Origin: Pseudisothecium myosuroides
Lineage: Eukaryota; Streptophyta; Bryopsida; Hypnales; Lembophyllaceae
Length of the DNA stretch: 64,000 nucleotides
Reading direction: 5' to 3'
NCBI GenBank assembly: GCA_951799445.1
Contig: OX637290.1
Coordinates: forward strand, 24,918,987-24,982,986
Both the position numbers and the translations under genes were made by a program. Below, one piece after another: positions 36,054-47,800 of the stretch (the first letter of the stretch is position 1; the number at the start of each line of letters is the position of its first letter). The notes under the pieces were generated by a model. The model searched no databases, was not told the origin of the DNA, and saw only the letters and a list, made by a program, of their open reading frames with translations.

Positions 36054-36599
36054 TAATTTGCTTTGTTGGAGGTTTGTACTTGACATATACTGTTGGGTAT
36101 TACAGTCTAGGGTGTGTTTTGTACAAGCTTTGTACTTTAGATTACCTCTTGTGTATTACCTCTTTTGATTTTTTTTTAAAAATTGCATTCTTCTAGGCTA
36201 CATTCTACCATTGATTTAAGGTGGCGCACCCAAATGTGCCAATCAAATAAAGAGCCTTTGAGAAACTAAAGCCTTACTTTGCTAGAGTGTGCAACAAGAG
36301 GAACATCTGCTATTGTAGATATCACGTGAAAATTGACATGCTCAGAGAGGGGTTCAATTGGATTTGGGATGGCACAAAGGGAATCCACTTCTCAGAGAAT
36401 TGCTAGTGAGTGTGTAATGTGTGCCTCTTTTGATTGGAAGAAGAAACAAAGTGTAAAGTGCATCTAAAGACATATACAGGTACAACAACATTGTGGCAAA
36501 GGATCGTTTGCCCTAAGCCTGAGAATAAAGAATGGCATGCTCTGCAATGTATCATAGATACGTGTGCAAACTGTGGTATTTCAAAGCTTCCGATTTGCC

Positions 36600-37380
36600 C
36601 TCTTGAGTTATCATTGTCTTCAAATGTCACCATAATTGCAATTGCCTCTTGTGTTGCCAACTTGCCCGTCTTTTTCTTGGCATGAATTTGAGAACAACTT
36701 GCTGTAGGTTTAAGAACTATCATAGTATCTTGCTACTCTTCTTGCCCTTCTTGTTGCACACTATTAGGGTCTTCATCATAGGCACTAGCATGCACATGTT
36801 TGAGGACATTTGCACAATCATGCATGTAGCCGTCAGTGAAAGAGTAGTATTTGGACTTCAAAGATCTCTCATTGCCGGATATACTATTGGTGGTATAATC
36901 GACTTTATAGTCATTGTATATCTTCTTCCATTTTTTGCGGCACACATCGCTATTACAATCAAAATTGGGACAAGCGGCCACAAGGTGAGAGTGCAGAACG
37001 GCACAGTTGTCCACACTTGAAAATAACAAAGAAAATGAGGGATACTTAGTGATTGCTAGACAACATGACACCATGAATGAAAACGTAAATATAAATATAA
37101 TTTTTTTTGAAAACTTCATGTATGTGGAAACAAGCCTTGTTTCTTCATGTTGTTGAACTTGTCGTGCATTATATCTCTAAAATGGATAAGGATAACAACC
37201 CAGTGCTCCTTTTAGTTTGGTCCTTGTTTATTTCCCTTTTCTTCGTCTGAACTTTCTCCAAGATAAGTGGGCTTGCTTTTGGACTTGGCTCCACCCTTTT
37301 TCTTGCTCTTTGGTTTCTACTTGGAGGCCCTGGCACACTTCTTTGTGACAAGTTCAGGCTCCTTGTCTTCCTAAGTGTCA
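36600..37380 (-). pseudogene. broken Myb/SANT-like (trihelix-type) DNA-binding protein gene
   Basis: Read on the minus strand. The first exon at about 37380-37140 has a Lys-rich stretch (KPKSKKKGGAKSKSKPTYLG), an acidic patch ESSDEEKGN and the helix-like EHWVVILIHFRDIMHDKF, with in-frame TAG and TAA stops. A second block at about 37020-36600 reads CAVLHSHLVAACPNF, then DVCRKKWKKIYNDYK, then KSKYYSFTDGYMHD and QEAIAIMVTFEDND. Trp/aromatic spacing and the KWKKIYNDYK helix fit Myb/SANT-like proteins, which often accompany PIF/Harbinger transposases. No transposase ORF is adjacent. It converges on the Cys-rich pseudogene. Confidence 0.55.
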
Positions 37381-38163
37381 TCTTGTGCCGTCTCTGTTTT
37401 GGTAAAGAAATTTGAGTACCATCCCCCTCATTCTCTCTACACATCATATCCAAAAAACTCAGAGGGAAATGAAGCATTTGACTATCCTCATCAATGCTAG
37501 GGGTCTCCGAGGAGAACCTATAATGCATGGTAGATAACTTGTAACAAAAAAAAACTTGAATAAAGGAAGAACTTTAGAAAAAAAAATTGCAATTAAATAC
37601 AGTAGAACTATACAGTCACAAGTAGCTCTTTTGTCACCCTAAAGCCTCCCAATGAAATCCCATGTCCATTTGTACAATCAAATTCATCAAATTCCTTAAC
37701 CAGTCAAATGCAAAGTATCATCTCAATTGCTACTTTATCAACTAATTGCATACCCTAAACTTCAGTTGAGAAAAGTAGCTAGATTTGTGCAGAGGCCTAA
37801 GTTTAAATCATTGATATATAACACCACCAAATATCACATGAGAATTGAAGAAGTAGCAAACTCCTTTTTCAAAAATAATCGAAGACTTCACTGGATCAGT
37901 CAAGTGATGAACTAGAAGGACGTACAGAGTCTAATGTGCATTAATTTGCATTCCAAGTAGGTCCATCAAGTGATTGGAGCTTCATTTAAGTCTTGATACA
38001 TGTGCTTTATTATTTCCTTTTTTCCCCAGAAGATTCTACCATTTGTGGACAACTTTAATGACATTATTGGTAAACATGCATCCGTGTACAAATGATGCAG
38101 TGCAAGCTGCAGATTGATTTTATAGTTCAAACCTCACATATAGTAATTGAATAATAATCCATA
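37381..38163. other. AT-rich intergenic DNA; no gene supported
   Basis: The minus-strand ORF at 37169-37528 is largely a shadow of the broken Myb/SANT frame. Nothing else is recognisable. Confidence 0.45.
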
Positions 38164-38345
38164 TCCCTTTTTTTATACAAATGAAACAGAATCTCATTGC
38201 AATGAGGGCATGATACAAAACACCAGTTATGGGGGCATGGTGGAAGGACAAGACAAAGACTAAACACAACAAATAGGGAGAGACAAGCAGAGACCGGCGT
38301 AGACAGCTAGAGAACAAGCACAGATTGGAGAGGTAATCCATATCC
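38164..38345 (-). mobile_element. LINE-like 3' tail fragment
   Basis: On the minus strand it ends ATTGCAATGAGATTCTGTTTC, ATTTGTAT and a short A run, matching the tails at 9506 and 43531. The 5' limit is uncertain. Confidence 0.5.
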
Positions 38346-38747
38346 TTGCAAAAACTCTTAACCGCACACTGCCCATGCTCGGACGCACTGTCAAATTTCC
38401 TTTCCGAGGTCAGCACAGAGATTTTATTGCAGCGTGAGCTGGGGGTGGAATCGGTTGTGTGTGACTGCATAGATGGAAGATAACCTTGTAGCAGGACTCA
38501 TTTCCAAGCTCTAATCAGATTTCCAATGGTTTGATTGGCAGGAATTTACATGCAATTGGACTTAAAAAATGAGTCTTTGTCGTTTTCGAGGGTGGGTTCT
38601 CTTGCTTCAAAATTTGTCGTGAATGTTGTAGGCGACGGATTTGCCTCAGAATTGGAATGTGTCAGCACAAAGGCATTATTTGTCACTATAAATTTTTTTG
38701 AGATGAACTGACTAGTGAATTGATGGTGGCGCATCTTGCAATGCACA

Positions 38748-39665
38748 TACGGGTCAAACCGCATTCAAAGGTACCATTGGGATTACTTTTGTAGAACGAG
38801 GTATAGAGTCCTTTTCTGAACTTTTAAAGCTATAAATTACTTTGATGTTGTCATTTTTTTAAAATTTATGGATGAATAGTATTGCAATAAGCCTCTTTAA
38901 TAAGTTGGAGAAATTTTTTTATGGGTACAATCCTCAAATAGAAGTAAATCATCAATTTTAAGGCTAAATTTAGTGTCTTTTTCACAATATAGCACTTGAA
39001 AAGGATATTTTTATCCACATTTTTTACACTTCTCAAGCATATAACTATTGAAAAGGATTTTTAGTGATTAAATCTTGAACACAAAATAGTGTAATTTTTT
39101 AATTAATTAATTGATTATTGACAAATTATTGATTTATTCTATAAAAAAAATTAAAAATTCAATTCCAAAAATAGCTTACGTAGCGCCCTTGATGTGAATA
39201 ATATATACATTTGTTGTATTGACACAATGATCATTTGGATTATTTTATATATTGAAAAGGACGTTCACATATTTTTACTTTTGAATATTATAGGAAATTG
39301 AAAAATACTCAAATTATAGCAAAAGAGTCCTTTTCTACTATATCATATGATTATATATACATATGATTATTTTGGATTCAATCACATTGTTATTCATTAG
39401 AAATTAGACTACTTCTTGTCCATTGAAAAACCTGACAGGCTGACACTATAACTTCAATTGGACCACTAGTAAAGAATTTTTGATTTTATGATGAATAAAA
39501 AAAATAGGAATCTTAACAAGACTTAAAATACTAGTCAAAAAGGACTAGACTAACTATAATTAATAGATTAACATTGAAAAACAATAGCTAGAAAGAAGTT
39601 ACAGTGCAGATTTTAGTGGGTCAGACCCCTTTTTTGGTACCTTTGAGTGTGATTTGACCCATACG
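38748..39665. mobile_element. TIR element, ends TACGGGTCAAACC...GGTTTGACCC-like
   Basis: ACGGGTCAAACCGCATTC followed by AAAGGTACC at the left is mirrored by GGTACCTTTGAGTGTG then ATTTGACCCAT at the right, about 29 bp with a few mismatches. It is about 918 bp, AT-rich and non-coding. The exact ends and target duplication are unclear. Confidence 0.65.
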
Positions 39666-41319
39666 CGTTAGCTCGTCAAAGTTCGGATATTGGCGATGAC
39701 CTGTTTAGCTACTATTGCTAACCGATAGTAGCTGTCTACGTGAGAAGGGGCCACAAACATAGAAAAAATCCACATAGAATTGAATGATGAAAACACGCAG
39801 CTGTGAGCCATCTCCCATGTACAACTTGTACGTTCATACATGTGCACCAAATTTTGCTCCAAAAAGAATGGATTGAAAATTTCATAAAATGAGCATCAAT
39901 GTTTAGGAAGGGCTCCCAGTGAATCAAAAGTAGACACACACACACACCGTAATGAGAATACACAAAAACCTATGCAGTCTATAAAAGAAATTCAAGCAAA
40001 AGCGCAACCAGTCTATAGATAGCATTCACAAATCCCCTGCCCACCGAAATTTCGGTGACATCCACAAAGCATTCTTCACGTCCGACATGTGCTGAGCTCA
40101 TGGGGAAACCTTCCTTTAGACAGCACCCTAACGGTGACAAATCCCTTGGGAAGTGTTGCGTTTACTCTTCGACGCAAATTTTGAGGACATCTGCTAAGTG
40201 CAAAGAAGCCACTCTGCACACACAACGCATCCAAAATCCAACAAACCCTGACCGTTGAAGGCTAGTCATTTTTTGGAACGCAAGGACAAACGACCATGTC
40301 CGGTTTTTCACATTTGTCCAATTTGAGCCGTCCCACGCACAAATTGTACTACATTATGCGCTGCCAATTGCGCAACAGTGTATTCAAAGACCCCAAGAAT
40401 CATGTTCCATAATAGTTGGTGTGGAATTCCTCCCTGACTGTTGCTTGGGCGCCTTTGTCTGATCCTCTGTGGACAGATTTGGTCCCCTCGGGAGGTGAGG
40501 GGTTCAACTGCATCAATTTCTTATCGACAATTACTAGCATCAATCAATGAACTAACAGTAGCATGTGGTAGAAATCACATGTCCATCACCTAATCAATTA
40601 AAGTGATGAGGAAGGTGGAATAAGTTAATACTTGATGAATTGACTTTCTATTTTTGATGAAGTATTAACTTTGTTTCTAGGTTTACGAGCAATTTATGCC
40701 TCAAGGAAATAAGTAATTGAAATAAATAGCTATAGAATTGCTCAATTCACCCAAAACCAAATCCATACAACAAACTTTGAAAATAACCCGCAATAGATTC
40801 AAAAGGCATTAACAATCCCGATTCCAATTGAACTCAAGAGCATCTTTTTTAACAACAACAAAGGAAAAAAGAAGAAGAGGTTTTAAAAATCTAGAAAAAT
40901 CACAATGCATTGCACTTGCATAAAAAATCACACTTGTTTCAAGCTTGGAGGTGGCGTGTTGAAGAATAGCACAACTCAACGACAAAGGTGAAGAGGAGGG
41001 AAACCGAACGGAGGTGAAAAATAAGAGGGTTTTGTCCTTTGGACAAGTTTGGGATCACTTCTCGACGTGACCCCAAACTTGTCCGCTAGAACTCAAAGTT
41101 GAGCTTCATCTTTTTGGCAGGAGTTGTTGATGACGTAGACTCCATCTGAAGTGGACGTCCCTCAAGTGTGAATGCCCTAGTGGACGAAACCCTACGATGG
41201 ACCAATGAGAATGCTTCAAGCCTTGTCCGGTTGCAGTAGACGTCCCGGTTAGAACCGGGCCTAATTATCTCTCATTATGGCGTTCTGCCAAAGTGCACCC
41301 ACTCTTTGTTGGTTTTCAC
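39666..41319. other. intergenic; no gene recognised
   Basis: Mixed composition. It holds an (AC)n run near 39938-39951 and a hairpin at 41042-41083 (GGACAAGTTTGGG mirrored by CCCAAACTTGTCC, loop 16 bp). Short ORFs have no family features. Confidence 0.45.
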
Positions 41320-41321
41320 TA

Positions 41322-41917
41322 CAGTAGGACCTCTCTATACCGATCGATCCCGGAGCGGTCTAACAAGATTACATTAGGGGAGTTTATTGGCTCCTAGAGG
41401 GTCATTTTTAGTCACAACCTTTAAGGTACCCCCGCCCCCCTAACCGACCGAATAAGGAATTCCGACATGATCTGGAGTAGTGAAGGCAAAAAAACATTTT
41501 TTAGAAGTACATCAATAGAAATGACATGGATTGCAAAAAATTTGGTAATTTTATCACTTGAATTGAAATTACTATAAATTTTGGGAGGCAAAAAGTGCGC
41601 CGGACCCATGGCCAATGTCTAGACTCTTCCAATTCCGATCATTCAATAACTTTTTATCTAATCATTATTTCCTATTTTTTTTTCACAACTTGGGACGTGT
41701 GTCATGTATTTATTAGTTCCAACCTTGAAAACAAAAAAAATTGCATTCTAAGCGTGGTCAGAAATACGTACATCTACAGGTCGGGAATGGGTCACTGGTC
41801 GGGAATGGGGGGGATTACCTTATTATGTAGTCGAGTCCGGGACCGGTCTAAACAAGATTAATTTACATAGGTTTATTGGCTTATGGAGGAACGACTTAGA
41901 GAGGTTCTAACTTACTG
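41322..41917. mobile_element. Emigrant/pogo-like TIR element
   Basis: TA|CAGTAGGACCTCTCTATACCGA at the left is mirrored by TTAGAGAGGTTCTAACTTACTG|TA at the right. The CAGTA..ACCTCTxTA start and TA duplication match plant Emigrant/Lemi (pogo-type) MITEs. Two internal segments (CGGTCTAACAAGATTA..TTTATTGGCT and CGGTCTAAACAAGATTA..TTTATTGGCT) duplicate each other around other repeat sequence, so it is probably composite. Confidence 0.7.
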
Positions 41918-41978
41918 TAATTGGATCCTGAATGATTGCCAAACCAATTGCCTTTCTTCTTCAGGTTGAAAGACCTTA

Positions 41979-42317
41979 GAGCATTCCCACCAACTGGTTC
42001 CCTATCCCCATCTCCATCAAGATGGAAGGGAGCCCAGATGGAGATACAGAAGACAAGCGCCCACTAGTACTTTCCTATAATGTCAAAGGAACAATATCCC
42101 CGCAAATGAATGAAGTACAACTCATGCTGCAGGGGTGAAAATCAGTATAGGGATTATTGGGTTTGAGTTCTCTATCCAAGCACCCGTATGGGGGATTCGC
42201 GCCCCGCCCCGCCTCCCTAATTTTTTGGGACAGGGGATGTTGGTGCGGAGTTTTTCTTACCTATCCGAATGAATTTCATCCGGATAGGGAAAGGGAAGCC
42301 CCTTGGTGGGGATGCTC
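41979..42317. mobile_element. MITE with TIR GAGCATTCCCACCAA
   Basis: TTA|GAGCATTCCCACCAA at the left is mirrored by TTGGTGGGGATGCTC|TTG at the right, 14 of 15 bases. It is 339 bp. The TTA/TTG flanks suggest a 3-bp duplication of PIF/Harbinger type. Confidence 0.7.
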
Positions 42318-42437
42318 TTGTTGTTTGGGTTCTGACTCGCAGTCACCGTACGCAAAGAACCTTTTTTTCCCTCTATGCAACTTGGTTGCACAATATGCGA
42401 CATTTCCCACTCAACTCCGCAGGACGTTAAATCGTGC

Positions 42438-42917
42438 CATCCTTTGTGGGTCTAGCCGACGTGGCTCGCGGGTTGGACCACTGGCCCGGCCACGACCCCG
42501 CAGCCTGGCCGGCCCACAAAGGATGGAACCTGACCCGGCATCCTCACGCTCGCTTCCGACGGAGTGACAGTCGACGAAGCGCCAATCGACGAGCGCAGGC
42601 CGACGGAGGAGCCTAACCTGCAAGGACAAACACACTTAGTGTCCTGCGAGGTACCGTTCTTGACATTAGGGTTATCACTCACAGGTGTGTTTGCGTGTGC
42701 ATGTTTTCACTTTCGAAACATTAGTTCCATGTTCTCTCTTTCTCGTGGTTTTGTTTTCAAAGCATTTGTTCACAACAGTTTTTTGTGCTTTGGTTTCAGG
42801 AAGTGAGTCCCTCTTTTTTGTGATTTCGCAGGAATTTTTGAAGCTGGAGAGGAATGCCGCTGCTGCGTTGTTGGGATCTCGTCGACCTCCTAGAACATGA
42901 AGCTCTGCTGATTTGTC
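42438..42917. repeat. left arm of a large inverted duplication (480 bp)
   Basis: Its reverse complement is present at 43864-44358 with only scattered differences; the 15-bp length difference equals a 15-bp tandem duplication in the other arm. The outer end starts CATCCTTTGTGGG and is itself part of an 88-bp inner hairpin (CATCCTTTGTGGG...CCCACAAAGGATG, 42438-42525). Near the inner end lies an exon-like stretch: acceptor TTTCGCAG at about 42831, then EFLKLERN and GSRRPPRT, ended by TGA. Confidence 0.9.
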
Positions 42918-43024
42918 TGCTGATCTGCTGATCTGTTAATCGGATTAGGTTGATTTGTAGAAAATACAGACAGAAGTGTAAAACCTGCAATAAATGCTTA
43001 TTTCTCTAAATTTCAGATTTTCTT

Positions 43025-43300
43025 ACCTTCCATGCTTCAACAAAACTTGTTACAATATTCATGCCGAGTTTGCACACAGGGGAATGACATCGTAACTTAC
43101 CTGAGAGAGTGACATCCTTGCAAGATTTTACCAACCTCAACAAGTTTAAAGCCTCGCCAGAAGTGTAATCTGGGGGCAACTGCTTCAGCATGTAATGCAC
43201 GATGACAGACTGGCTCCTGATCCTCTTGACCACCATTAGCACCTCTACGTCTAAGGCTTAATGAATAGCAGCTCCGTAAACTTACAGCACCACACATGCA
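43025..43300 (-). pseudogene. exon-like fragment between the inverted arms, unrecognised
   Basis: On the minus strand an open frame reads LDVEVLMVVKRIRSQSVIV, then HYMLKQLPPDYTSGEAL and NLLRLVKSCKDVTLSG, up to VTSFVEAWK before a GTAAGA donor-like site. A second GTAAGT donor-like site lies at about 43102. It looks like one or two exons of a helical protein but has no partner exons nearby. I could not place the family. It may be a gene fragment carried or trapped with the inverted duplication. Confidence 0.35.
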
Positions 43301-43530
43301 GGGTCAGCCATAATGCCGAAATATTTAAGGATATGCATGTTCACTTCTCGATTCACATTTAGAGAGTGTAGTCAATGCAACATATGCATGACATGAGATG
43401 TGGAGGGAACCTTATTCCTGCCTTCAAAAATACATTTCATAATCCACTCAAACACAACACAGGCTCCACCAGTGTTGTATACAAACGATGATCCACCTCG
43501 GATGCACCAATTTTCAATGCGAGTCTTCTT

Positions 43531-43640
43531 TTTTTGACACAGATGAAACGGAATTTCATTGCAAATGAAAAAATTACAAAGCCACCAACCACAAGTGGCC
43601 TAGCGGGGGATCAATGCCATCTCCTGTGCGATCTATCTGT
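43531..43640 (-). mobile_element. LINE-like 3' tail fragment
   Basis: Read on minus, it ends ATTTGCAATGAAATTCCG, TTTCATCTGTGTC and a run of seven A, the clearest copy of the tail motif also seen at 9506 and 38164. Confidence 0.55.
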
Positions 43641-43863
43641 GCAAGAGGACTCCCTTCGAGGTTCCACACCACCCAAATTGTACAAACCCTGAAAATCTAA
43701 AGCTTATATTATAGAACTACACTACGAGTTTGCACTAAAATACTGAATCCCCTCATCTTCTTGCACTACTGAATGCACCACCAGCAACTCTACCGTCACA
43801 AATGCAAAGAATCATGTGCCGCTCACAAAACAGAAAAATATATCAATCTCTCTCTAAGAGAAG

Positions 43864-44358
43864 GACAAATCAGCAGAGCTTCATGTTCTAGGAGGTCGAC
43901 GAGATCCCAACAACGCAGTAGTGGCATTCCTCTCCAGCTTCAAAAATTCCTGCGAAATCACAAAAAAGAGGGACTCACTTCCTGAAACCAAAGCACAAAA
44001 AACTGTTGTGAACAGATGCTTTGAAAACAAAACCAAGAGAAAAAGAGAACATGGAACCAATGCTTCGAAAGTGAAAACATGCACACGCAAACACACCTGT
44101 GAGTGATTACCCTAATGTCAAGAACGGCGCCTCGCAGGACACTAAGTGTGTTTGTCCTTGCAGGTTAGGCTCCTCCGTCGGCCTGCGCTCGTCGACTGGC
44201 GCTTCGTCGACTGTCACTCCGTCAACTGTCACTCCGTCGGGAGCGAGCGTGAGGATGCCGGGTCGGGTTCCATCCTTTGTGGGCCGGCCAGGCTGCGGGG
44301 TCGTGGCCGGGCCAGTGGTCCAACCCGCGAGCCACGTCGGCCGGGCCCACAAAGGATG
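43864..44358. repeat. right arm of the large inverted duplication (495 bp)
   Basis: Inverted copy of 42438-42917. It has one extra GACGGAGTGACAGTT-type 15-bp tandem unit near 44217-44231. It ends with CCCACAAAGGATG at 44358, about 480 bp before the MMS19 start codon, so it may sit in that gene's promoter or leader. Confidence 0.9.
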
Positions 44359-44840
44359 ACCACGTCCTGCCTCAACTCCAGCATCACTTGCTTCTCGTTG
44401 CGAGCTCTTCCTGCCCGCCTGGCCTCGACCACAGGGTGCCATTGGAATCCGCCTCCTTGTTTTGACAAAGATACTATAGATGCGGAAGTGGGGCACAGGA
44501 AAAAAAAAGGGGGGACCTTCAGCTTTGAATGTCATGAGGCAAGTTTGAAGAGCCTGGTGACAAAAAAGCCCTAAACCACGATGCTGATGGCAGCGCCAAA
44601 CCATTCACCGAGCTAGTATTATTAGCCCCGGTGGAGATCCTCTTAGGAGGGACCAATACCGGTTGCATTGGGTAACTTAGTGTTTTGGAGGAGTCCACCT
44701 GCATGAAAGCGTTGGCGTGAATTTAAGGAGTCATCGCTTGTAGCGGCCAAGCTTATTTGTATAGGTGGTTGCGCAACTTGATGTGAGTGGGACAATTTCG
44801 CACGAATTGCCTGGGGTTGGTTTTGCAGGGTCCTGCTATA

Positions 44841-47800
44841 ATGGCTCGGGTTTCTACTCTGGAATTGCTCATCGATTCTTTCGTTGACAGACAGCGTCCA
44901 GCTCCTATGCAGGTACGTGACCAAAATCTTTCTGTCGCTTACTTGAGATGTTCGCGGGGTGATTGTTTTGAGGGCTGTGTGAATCTTTTCTCTTCCCTTC
45001 TCTCGCGTCTTGATTTTATTGCTTCTAAGTTAATGTAGGGTTTTTTGTTTAACTCCATGGGGAGATTAACATGTTCTTGATTTATTATTTAGATTTTAGG
45101 GCTATTTGAACTTTTCCCGCTCATTTGTACGGCATCATGATGTGTTGAAATTTTCATTCGCTGGTGCAATTGCAGAAACAATGCCATGGGTACAGGAAAC
45201 AGTATGTGCAAATTTTTTTGGTGCTTTTAGCAATCGAAGTGAGTCTGCATTCTTTGATAGCTTGGGTTGTGAAACTTGGAATGACTTCGTTTCTATGACG
45301 CGAACTTGCGCAAATTTGCAGGGTAGTGTTGCTAAAGCGATTTCCCAGGAGGTTATACATGGCAGAGTCACAATTCAGAGCTTGGTTAGTGAATACTTCT
45401 ATCGATCGATGTTCCTTGACATTTATGTAATTCGTTTTGAGATCCTTCCCTCCACACCATCTACGGGGGTTTAGGCTTTTGGTTCATAATTGCATGACAA
45501 TGACGACTTTACGATTTAGGAGCTCTGTCCTCATTGTATTTGTAGGTAAAAAGGCCTGCTTGTAGTTGTCCGGAATCAAGGATTAGATACCATTATCATC
45601 TCAACTGATTTGATGTCTTGTCCTTGCAAGCATTAATCCAGGTGCTCTCCACGAGTGGGAGTCTTCTTCTTTTTGTTATGAAGAATGCTTAGATATTTGA
45701 TATTTCACCAACGTTTCGTGCCTAAACTCATTACTTTGCTTTGAACGAACTCCTGAAGGTGTCTGTTGCGGCTTCCTTTAGTTCCTCCGGGTTTCTGGAA
45801 ATTTTTGTTGCAACTCATCTCAAGTAACAGGTGTATCTGACTGATCTTTTTCGTTTTCAGGTTCTCACGCTTGGAATATATTTGACTTCCACCGACAATA
45901 TTTTGAGAGCTCGAGGTCTGCTCATTATAATTTTTTTTTTAATGTGTAGAACCACTATTACCTTGGACAATTATGATGAGCTTCGAACTCAACTATTAGC
46001 TATCTCTATTTTCAAAGTGCTATTTTCTATTGTGTATTAGTTAGACAATTTGCCAGGAAGGCTAATGCTTGATAGATCGAAACTCATTTTTTATTTTATT
46101 TTATTTATGTTCTTGGGTCACGAAGAGCTTGATATTGAGTTGGCTTCGCATTATTGCAGGTACTTTACTGCTTTCAGACGTACTCGCTGAACTTTCAGGA
46201 ACACCTCTGGAGGATACATCCGTAAAGAGTCTCATCAACTTTTATAGTGCTCGACTCGTAAGCTTGGATTCCTTCTGCTTTTTTAACTTTTTCGTGAAGA
46301 AATTCATACTTTCACTGCGACCTGAGTCTGCCTTGAAACGGCTATTTGTTTATTCACATGACCCTCATTGGTCGTTTATTGTGACCTAGGTGATTGTCCA
46401 TCAATGTTGAAGTAACAAAAAATCTAATTAATTTGAAAATGTTTGAAGACTTACAAGCTTTTCGGTTATTCTGAGTCTAGTATGTGTACCCATTGTCGCG
46501 ATTTTCTCTTTTTCGTGTTTTTCTGAATTCCATATAGTGCTGATGTAGAGAATACTGTGGATGATGGCTCTCAGGCTGACTGGCATTGTTTGCGAGGTGC
46601 GGTCCTTGGCTCTCTTAGTTTACTAAGGAGGCCAAATATCGGATCCGCAGTAGTCGAGGAAGTAACTAAATTGGCCAAATCTGCTTTAGCTAACCTCCAC
46701 GTTCAGGTTCTCGCTCAATACGACCGCGTGGTAAACTTCAACTCATAACTCTTATAATTTGAGTCTCGTTTATTACACTGTTTCATGAAATAAGCATGTC
46801 TAGATATTTAGGGATTTGGCTCATTTATTTTTTCCCAAAGATACATTTCTGATTTATTTTCTACAACATATTTGTATGCTACTGCTTGGTTCATCATTGT
46901 AAGATTCAGTTGGGGCACTACAAATTCCTAGTCTAAAAGTTGCACTTTGAATGCTAAAGAAAGTGGTAATCTGCTCTATGAATCCAGCTCTGTTTGGAGC
47001 TGTTTGAATGTCTATTGGAGAAGCATGCAAATGCAATTAAGTCACTGGTACGATTCTTCCTTACAAGTGCGACCTCTCGTTCTGGATCATGTCACCCCAT
47101 AAGTATGTGTTCGCCCTGTTCTCGATTGTTCTGTTGTACAGGGTTCATTTCGATTTCTTCATGTAACGTTGTCATTTTATTTGGATATGGTCAACAAATC
47201 TGGGGTGCAGGAAGTCGATCTTTTATGGGGTGTTGGTGCGGCCGTTGAAGAAGAGAAAGACCCACGCTGTTTATTATTGACCTTCCGAATCATACAGCTA
47301 TTAGTTAGTCTCTTCCCAGATCCCAGTGGGCCTATAACTTCTTGCGCGGATGAGCTTTTTGACGTTGTCAGCCGATACTTCCCAATCTCTTTCAATCCTG
47401 TGAGTATCCTCAATGAATACCGTTTCATAAAAATTCGCATTTGTACCTCCTTTCTTTAGCAAATCCAGCAGAGTTTGATATCTTGCTTATATCCCGTAAA
47501 GTTTCCCCATGATATGCAATGTTGATCAGGTTGTAAGATGTTTCGTAGCTTGGTATCACATTGCTGTTAATTGTTATTTTTAATTTCTTTGTTTGTTGCA
47601 CTGACTCCTCTCTTATTTGATGCAACTTCGATTACAGCAATCAGGTACTCCGGATGGTATAACAAGGGAAAATCTGACAACTGCACTGAAGGTGCATTTC
47701 CTCCATGTTCAGTCATTTTAATGCATTATTACTGGTTCGTAGTCTGCTCTTGAATATAGCCATCCGAAACCCAAAATTTCCAGAAAATCGAATACTATTC

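Larger units (their letters stand above)
32812..36690 (+). pseudogene. broken transposon-type gene encoding a Cys/His-rich protein
   Basis: Not assigned to a named family. Coding resumes after element 32866-33797 is skipped: EDHNVVREGL joins RDREVERQHKCRQ in one frame. An acidic, coiled stretch and PEYYPRGQDGKAQFKF follow, with in-frame TAGs at 33921 and 34008. Next come the basic patch IRRRKRPRL (about 34300), KDVVTKWW, a frameshift near 34370, and RKEIVQKWISPNIY to DLLESQ with a GTACAA donor at 34468. After a transposon-filled intron, an acceptor near 36252 opens a block starting AFEKLKPYFARVC then NICYCRYHVKIDM. That block has stops at 36402-36407 and 36431-36433, then KCKVHLKTYTG, LWQRIVCPKP and CANCGISKLPICPLE. 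Paired C-x-C and C-x2-C motifs suggest zinc binding. The layout resembles transposon-associated proteins of mosses or charophytes from memory; that is unverified. Confidence 0.6.

Noticed and set aside
36434..37020. Plus-strand ORFs 36434-36685 and 36649-37020, and minus ORF 36403-36723, as separate genes
   Set aside because: They overlap the two degenerate convergent genes. The 36649-37020 plus ORF is a shadow of the Myb/SANT block.
37169..37528. 119-codon minus ORF as a protein
   Set aside because: The neighbouring frame carries the Lys-rich and WVVILIHF features of the Myb/SANT gene; this ORF is open only by composition.
42157..42900. ORFs of 60-136 codons in the inverted arms, and their mirror ORFs at 43773-44604
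   Set aside because: They are GC-driven open frames in the duplicated arms. Except for the short exon-like tail, nothing resembles a protein family.
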